This document shows positions 59,627 through 64,000 of a stretch of 64,000 nt of DNA, one piece after another. The notes beneath the pieces were generated by a model. That model was given only the letters and a program-made list of their open reading frames with translations, was not told the origin of the DNA and ran no database searches. This DNA is from Erysipelothrix urinaevulpis (GTDB lineage Bacteria; Bacillota_I; Bacilli_A; Erysipelotrichales; Erysipelotrichaceae). The stretch covers positions 248,001-312,000 of the forward strand of contig NZ_WTTB01000002.1 in assembly GCF_009828835.1 (NCBI RefSeq), given 5' to 3'. The position numbers and the translations under genes are program-made. Position 1 is the first letter of the stretch; every line of letters begins with the position of its first letter.

Positions 59627-60775
59627 TTATAAGATAAATAATAAATTTAGTGTTTGATCATAGACTGCATAGCCAACTTCCTTATGATGAATTTTACCGG
59701 TAACATCTCTAACAATCAGCCAATCTTCATAAAGATCTGCTTCAAAATCCTCTGTCCAAGAACTAAAAACATAGTAATTTGAATCAAAAGCTATAAATGT
59801 ATCTTTGAGTCCATGTTCGATTGGATGATAGTCTCTGTCAATAAACACAGTGTTGCCCTCATCGAAATAAACAAATTCATTTTGAACAAAGGCTAAGTCC
59901 ATCAATTGAGGAACTTGCGTATAATTAAATGCTTTCCCTGTTTCTTGATATTCTCCATGTTCAATTTTACATGATTTAACCACTTTGTCTTTAAAGTTAT
60001 AGTATAAATATCCTTGATTATTATTTTCAAAAACAAACTCATACGCCTGCAATTCTTTTATTATATCTAAACTTAATTCTTTCGCTTGATCTTTGAGTGA
60101 TTCAATTAATGTTTTTATATCGATTGAACAAATAACATCGTTTGACCCTTGATTATTGTGGAAATTAATTTCCTCTTCGTAAGGGTCTTTATTATAAGGT
60201 ACATGCATGAGATGAATCGAATTGTTATGCTTGGATAAAAAATAATTATACTTTGTAAAAAACGAATCCTTAAGGCGATGATCAAGTATCTCATAGCTCT
60301 CTTTGCTCAAAACATCATGGAGATAAATATGTTCTTTTTCCAGATCATAATGCCATGTATCCGCTTCAAAAAATCCTGCTTCACGCGCATTTTTAACCAA
60401 CACATAGTTTGGTGATAAAACCAAAACTTCTTCATCCTCTTTTGTTTGATACAATTCTTCCTTTGAATTTTTTATCCAATCAATCACACCCACAGACAGG
60501 ACATCTTCGTTAAAATATTCATAAGTTAAAAGAGAATCATTAAGATAATCAATGCGAAGGCTGTCAAGGTCCCCTTCTTCAAACTGTGTTAACACTTTAT
60601 ATTCGTTTTGTTTCACATAACAAATGAACACTTTTGCTTGATTTTCTCCTTTAACTAATACAATCTTTTTATCCTGGTCTGAATAAATCGGAACAATTTC
60701 TTCCAAATCTAAGTCTAAGTCATCTCGAAGACGGACAACTTTAATTTCTGTATTTCCTAATTTTTGTATATTCAC
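59627..60775 (-). CDS. Unknown beta-rich protein, 382 aa
   Basis: Soluble, acidic, with no signal peptide or membrane helix. Repeated short strands with aromatic residues (VLVLSPNYVLVKN, YNYFLSKHNNSIHLMHVP, FVYFDEGNTVFIDRDYH, YYVFSSWTEDF) suggest a beta-propeller-like fold. No recognised motif or catalytic set. It lies 16 bases after the HAD phosphatase gene on the same strand and ends 64 bases before the marR start codon. Function unknown; it could be an accessory to the phosphatase. Confidence 0.75.
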   Translation of the reverse strand: MNIQKLGNTEIKVVRLRDDLDLDLEEIVPIYSDQDKKIVLVKGENQAKVFICYVKQNEYKVLTQFEEGDLDSLRIDYLNDSLLTYEYFNEDVLSVGVIDWIKNSKEELYQTKEDEEVLVLSPNYVLVKNAREAGFFEADTWHYDLEKEHIYLHDVLSKESYEILDHRLKDSFFTKYNYFLSKHNNSIHLMHVPYNKDPYEEEINFHNNQGSNDVICSIDIKTLIESLKDQAKELSLDIIKELQAYEFVFENNNQGYLYYNFKDKVVKSCKIEHGEYQETGKAFNYTQVPQLMDLAFVQNEFVYFDEGNTVFIDRDYHPIEHGLKDTFIAFDSNYYVFSSWTEDFEADLYEDWLIVRDVTGKIHHKEVGYAVYDQTLNLLFIL

Positions 60776-60791
60776 GTTTTTTCCTCTTTTT

Positions 60792-61619
60792 CTATTTCAA
60801 TAAAAACTTTGCAATTCCTTGGTCATCATTGGATTCACAGATATAGTCTGCATAGTGCTTAACTTCTTGAGGTGCGTTTTCCATTGCAACCGATACAGAA
60901 ACTCGTTTGAGTAAACTGATATCATTCATACCATCACCAAAAGCTATGGTCTCTTTGTTATTAGTTTTAAGGTAATCTAAGAGGTGGTCGAAGGCTTGCC
61001 CCTTGTCTGCACCAATCGCTGTGTATTCATAATAAAACGACCCAGTAAATCCACACGTGTACTTTTGAATGAATGGCAAAGCCAGGTCATCCTGAACTGT
61101 TTGTAAATACGTTTCGTCTCCTGCTACCAATACTTTATAACAAGGGCTCTTCACCCAGTCTTGAAGGGAAGCCTGTTCAAAGAGCAAGAACCCTCCACCT
61201 CGAGACTCATATTCAATCACGTTAAATGTTAGATCCCCTTCAATTTCAATTGTTTTAAACACATCTTCAACAACCATATACCTATCGTCATTTAGCATTG
61301 GGATGACGTCAAATTGTTCTAAATGAGCCAGTATTTCTTTGACTTCATTAATTTGTAAGTATCGATCCCAAATAATTCTATCTTCTTTCATCGAGTACAA
61401 ACAAGCACCATTGTAAGAAATAAGGTAACCATCAAAACGATCCATTTCTAATTCAAGTGCATAATCATACATTCCTTTTGTTGGTCTCCCTGAAGCTAAG
61501 ACAATCCGTGTTCCTGCAGCTTGCATTTTTTTTAGAACGTTTTTTGTTTCATTGTCAATTTTTTTATCTGAATTTAACAAAGTACCATCCATATCCATTA
61601 ATATCATTTTATACATCAT
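60792..61619 (-). CDS. HAD-superfamily phosphatase, Cof type
   Basis: 275-aa type IIB HAD hydrolase. Motif I MILMDMDGTLLNSDKK (near the N-terminus), motif II ASGRPTKGMYDYAL, and motif IV IAFGDGMNDISLLKRVSVSV with VAMENAPQEVK after. A C2 cap lies in the middle. Such enzymes remove phosphate from sugar phosphates, FMN or PLP; the substrate is open. ATG 61619 is chosen, with GGAG 6 bases before it. It shares a divergent promoter region with the second ABC exporter. Confidence 0.92.
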   Translation of the reverse strand: MMYKMILMDMDGTLLNSDKKIDNETKNVLKKMQAAGTRIVLASGRPTKGMYDYALELEMDRFDGYLISYNGACLYSMKEDRIIWDRYLQINEVKEILAHLEQFDVIPMLNDDRYMVVEDVFKTIEIEGDLTFNVIEYESRGGGFLLFEQASLQDWVKSPCYKVLVAGDETYLQTVQDDLALPFIQKYTCGFTGSFYYEYTAIGADKGQAFDHLLDYLKTNNKETIAFGDGMNDISLLKRVSVSVAMENAPQEVKHYADYICESNDDQGIAKFLLK

Positions 61620-61655
61620 ACTCTGCTCCACTTCTATTTTAGTTGTTCATATTCT

Positions 61656-61661
61656 ATTATA
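61656..61661 (-). promoter_or_regulatory. -10 of the HAD phosphatase gene
   Basis: TATAAT on the minus strand with TGC before it; no good -35. Confidence 0.6.
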
Positions 61662-61692
61662 GCAATAAATCCAACAATTTAATCGCTTATTA

Positions 61693-61721
61693 TTGATGAT
61701 TAGAGGATATTATTGTATCAT
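61693..61721 (+). promoter_or_regulatory. Promoter of the second ABC exporter pair
   Basis: TTGATG (61693-61698), 17-base spacer and TATCAT (61716-61721), about 30 bases before the ATPase start. Confidence 0.6.
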
Positions 61722-61752
61722 TGTCTTAGTTAAGTAAGTAAAGGGAGAACAT

Positions 61753-62448
61753 ATGAAACTTATAATTGAAAATTTAAATAAACGTTTTGATCAACACCAC
61801 GTCTTGAATGACGTGAATTTTTCATTTGAACAAGGCAAAATTTATGGTTTATTGGGGCGAAATGGTTCTGGTAAAACAACGCTCTTTAATTGCATAAGTC
61901 AAGAAATCAAGTGTGATAGCGGAAGAATCTACTTTGATGATAATCAAGACATCACAAATCAAGATGTTGGTTTTGTTTATACAACCCCCATGTTACCAGA
62001 CTTTATGACTGGCTATGAATTCATGGTGTTTTTTGCCGATATACACGAATCTAAAGGATTAAATAGAAATGATATCGATGTGTATTTTGATCGTATTCAA
62101 TTTACAACAGATGATCGCCATCGTTTAATTAAAGATTACTCGACTGGGATGAAAAACAAACTTCAGATGTTATGTTTAATCTTAATTAAACCAAAAATCT
62201 TATTATTGGATGAACCCCTCACCTCTTTCGATGTTGTTGCATCTATGGAAATGAAAAAAGAATTAATAAACATTAAAGAATCGTGCATTATGATTTTATC
62301 AACTCACATCCTGCAAATTGCAACGGATATCTGTGATAAAATTGTAATTCTTCATAATGGTCAATTAGAGGAACTTGAAGTTGATCGTTTAAGCAATGAA
62401 GAATTTGAAGCTGAAATTATGGAGAAACTAAACCATGAATCACAATAA
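61753..62448 (+). CDS. ABC transporter ATP-binding protein (second pair)
   Basis: 231-aa nucleotide-binding subunit. Walker A LLGRNGSGKTTLFNCI, signature YSTGMKNKLQML (again not LSGGQ), Walker B ILLLDEPLTSFD, switch His in STHILQIATDI. GGGAG is upstream of the ATG. It overlaps the permease by 14 bases and differs in sequence from the other ATPase at 43260, with a short C-terminal tail. Substrate unknown; the missing binding protein points to an exporter. Confidence 0.92.
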   Translation: MKLIIENLNKRFDQHHVLNDVNFSFEQGKIYGLLGRNGSGKTTLFNCISQEIKCDSGRIYFDDNQDITNQDVGFVYTTPMLPDFMTGYEFMVFFADIHESKGLNRNDIDVYFDRIQFTTDDRHRLIKDYSTGMKNKLQMLCLILIKPKILLLDEPLTSFDVVASMEMKKELINIKESCIMILSTHILQIATDICDKIVILHNGQLEELEVDRLSNEEFEAEIMEKLNHESQ

Positions 62449-64000
62449 AACTATCCAAAAGATCCATGATCGCTTAGGCGTGAACACGTTCTTATATTAT
62501 TTAAGTAAATTTTTTCTTACAAAACCCTTTGTTTCTCCTTATGTCTATTCAGATTATTCAAAAAAGGATAGCTATGTCAAAGTCTATAAGGTTTTGTCAA
62601 TAATTAAATTGTTTGTTTTTAAATTTTTTTATATGCTAATGGTGCTATTCATTGCCTCTACCCTTGACTCACTCATCAAGTCGATGTCTTTCTTTAATCA
62701 AAGTTGGCTAAATTTAAACCAGAAAAATATTCTTTTTTCGGTTTGGTTAACGTTTTTATATTTAGGTAATTATGAGAGTAAAGCCTTGCAGTTTTCCAAA
62801 ACAAAAAAACTTTGTCTCTTATCCTTTAAAATTCCTTTTTTAGAAGTGTATCAAGCGAGCTTATTTCAAATTTTCGTCGATCGAATCGTGTATGCTTGTA
62901 TTGTGTTTTTTGCATTTATAATTCTAGGTAAAAGTTTCCCCCTTGCACTAGCAGGTGTGATATTTGTAGCGTTTTTTTGTTATTATGGCGAAATTGATAC
63001 TCTCTCATATTTCCACAAACACAAAAAGGGTCGGACAACCTTATTAAAAACAGGACAAATGATTCTCTTTAGTTGTTTTATATTTTTATTGTCTTTATCA
63101 AAATTGAACACTTATCTAAAATTTTCAATCGCTTTGATGAGTATGTTACTTTACATCTTACGAAAACAACATGATTATCAACAGTTAAAAACATCAGAAT
63201 TTATCAATACAATTATGATACAAAATATTCGAAATGCGGATGAACTATTAGCGACAGTCAGTAATCAGTCACTTACTCATGTCCAAGTGGATCAAGAGGT
63301 AGATGTTGAGGCAAGTCAATCTTATCTGACTCAATCAAAAGGCTATTCATACTTTAATAATTTATTTATGAATCGACATCGACGGATTTGGTTAAAACCT
63401 TTAAAAATATTAACATTTCTTGTTTTTTCCTTTGCATGTTTATTAACTGGTCTACTCTTTTATATACAAAACATTGACCCGAATGCTAAAGCAATTTTGG
63501 GCGATGGTGACGTGTTTGAATCAGTCTATTTTTTATTTACCAAAGCTTTTCTACTCTTTTATTACTTTACGAATATCGGTGAAAAAATCACACAAGCTTA
63601 TTATATAAACGCTGACTATAGCCTTTTACATTATTCTTTTTATCGTCGTAAGGAAGTGATTTGGAGACAGTACCTCTCAAGGGTTAAATCCTCTATCTAC
63701 ATTGGAATTGTTCCTGTGATGACCTTAACAGTCTTCTTAATCATTTGGAAAGTTATGGTTCCAAGTTCCAGTACCCTTAACCTTTTCTCATTTATTATCA
63801 ATCTCTTCATCATTTCAATGTTTTTTAATCTCCATTACTTGTTTATGTATTACCTACTTTCTCCTTTCAATTTAAAACTAGAGGCTAAATCTATTCCGTA
63901 TAATTTATCAAAAATTATCATTTATCTCTTTGTATTTAATAGTTCAGAATTTCTTGCGAAACCCCAAAGTTTTATTTATATGAGTGTTTTCTTTGTTTTA
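62435..64000 (+). CDS. ABC transporter permease, cut by window end
   Basis: ATG 62435 lies inside the last codons of the ATPase and the frame stays open to the last base, giving 522 codons with no stop. The start NHNKTIQKIHDRLGVNTFLY leads into several strongly hydrophobic stretches (for example LVFSFACLLTGLLFYI around residue 325) typical of an exporter subunit. A basic hydrophilic loop precedes HRRIWLKPLKILTF. It is the partner of the ATPase at 61753. The 3' end is outside the window. Confidence 0.85.
   Translation, partial: MNHNKTIQKIHDRLGVNTFLYYLSKFFLTKPFVSPYVYSDYSKKDSYVKVYKVLSIIKLFVFKFFYMLMVLFIASTLDSLIKSMSFFNQSWLNLNQKNILFSVWLTFLYLGNYESKALQFSKTKKLCLLSFKIPFLEVYQASLFQIFVDRIVYACIVFFAFIILGKSFPLALAGVIFVAFFCYYGEIDTLSYFHKHKKGRTTLLKTGQMILFSCFIFLLSLSKLNTYLKFSIALMSMLLYILRKQHDYQQLKTSEFINTIMIQNIRNADELLATVSNQSLTHVQVDQEVDVEASQSYLTQSKGYSYFNNLFMNRHRRIWLKPLKILTFLVFSFACLLTGLLFYIQNIDPNAKAILGDGDVFESVYFLFTKAFLLFYYFTNIGEKITQAYYINADYSLLHYSFYRRKEVIWRQYLSRVKSSIYIGIVPVMTLTVFLIIWKVMVPSSSTLNLFSFIINLFIISMFFNLHYLFMYYLLSPFNLKLEAKSIPYNLSKIIIYLFVFNSSEFLAKPQSFIYMSVFFVL

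Noticed and set aside
1-64000. Insertion sequences, prophage, CRISPR arrays, rRNA operon
   Set aside because: No transposase, phage structural gene, regularly spaced repeat or ribosomal RNA sequence was seen in the window.

Overview
The window is chromosomal DNA of a low-GC, Gram-positive bacterium of the Bacillota that makes a peptidoglycan wall. It carries RNase Y, GpsB, RodZ, PyrR, a class B RNase P RNA, a T-box leader and Firmicutes-type gene orders. Several details, namely the gene order, a VanG/VanC-like Ddl and the lack of dxr beside cdsA, suggest Erysipelotrichia, most likely Erysipelothrix or a close relative. That placement is inference from protein resemblance, not a database match. 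I saw no insertion sequence, prophage, CRISPR array or ribosomal RNA operon; one tRNA (Trp) and one rnpB are present.

Layout. 1-12.3 kb (leftward): pheT (cut by the window edge) and pheS behind a Phe T-box, ftsK, a degenerate RNase J2-like gene, ymdB, rny, recA, pgsA, rodZ, rnpB and gpsB. 12.4-16.8 kb (rightward): recU, a class A PBP and a DUF695/RraB-like gene. 16.8-21.9 kb (leftward): alr-ddl-murF-nth-dnaD-ypmB. The ddl product carries residues typical of D-Ala-D-Ser ligases, and nth has lost its iron-sulfur ligands. 22-25.8 kb: a secreted glucosaminidase with a dockerin, and a membrane-anchored protein with a possible cohesin-like domain. 26-26.7 kb: a hemolysin III family protein.

26.8-33.7 kb: a carbon-salvage operon (transporter, class II aldolase, iron alcohol dehydrogenase, acetyltransferase, methylthioribose kinase, MtnA-type isomerase, DeoR regulator). 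It fits breakdown of 5-deoxyribose or methylthioribose to dihydroxyacetone phosphate plus an aldehyde. Its promoter has a cre-like palindrome and four helically phased 10-bp repeats. 34-40.3 kb: a GyrI-like protein and the rpsB-tsf-pyrH-frr-uppS-cdsA-rseP block without dxr. 40.3-45.7 kb: an aminotransferase, a small unknown, a D,D-carboxypeptidase and an ABC exporter pair. 45.7-51.1 kb: trmD-rimM-khpA-rpsP, yhaM, a single gene fusing a GT4 lipid glycosyltransferase to RecX, pyrR and tRNA-Trp.

51.3-64 kb (more accessory): a lipoprotein and membrane protein pair, a membrane Ser/Thr kinase divergent from an HTH-like protein, NADH oxidase, an amidohydrolase with an ankyrin protein, two membrane genes (one VanZ-like), a MarR-WrbA pair with a clear operator, an unknown 382-aa protein, a HAD phosphatase and a second ABC pair whose permease runs off the window.

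Themes: RNA decay (RNase J2-like, RNase Y, YmdB, YhaM, RNase P), cell-wall and membrane precursor synthesis (UppS, CdsA, PgsA, MurF, Ddl, Alr, PBPs, lipid glycosyltransferase) and recombination (RecA, RecU, the fused RecX). The most unusual items are the glycosyltransferase-RecX fusion, the Ddl specificity residues, the dockerin autolysin pair and the regulated deoxypentose salvage operon.
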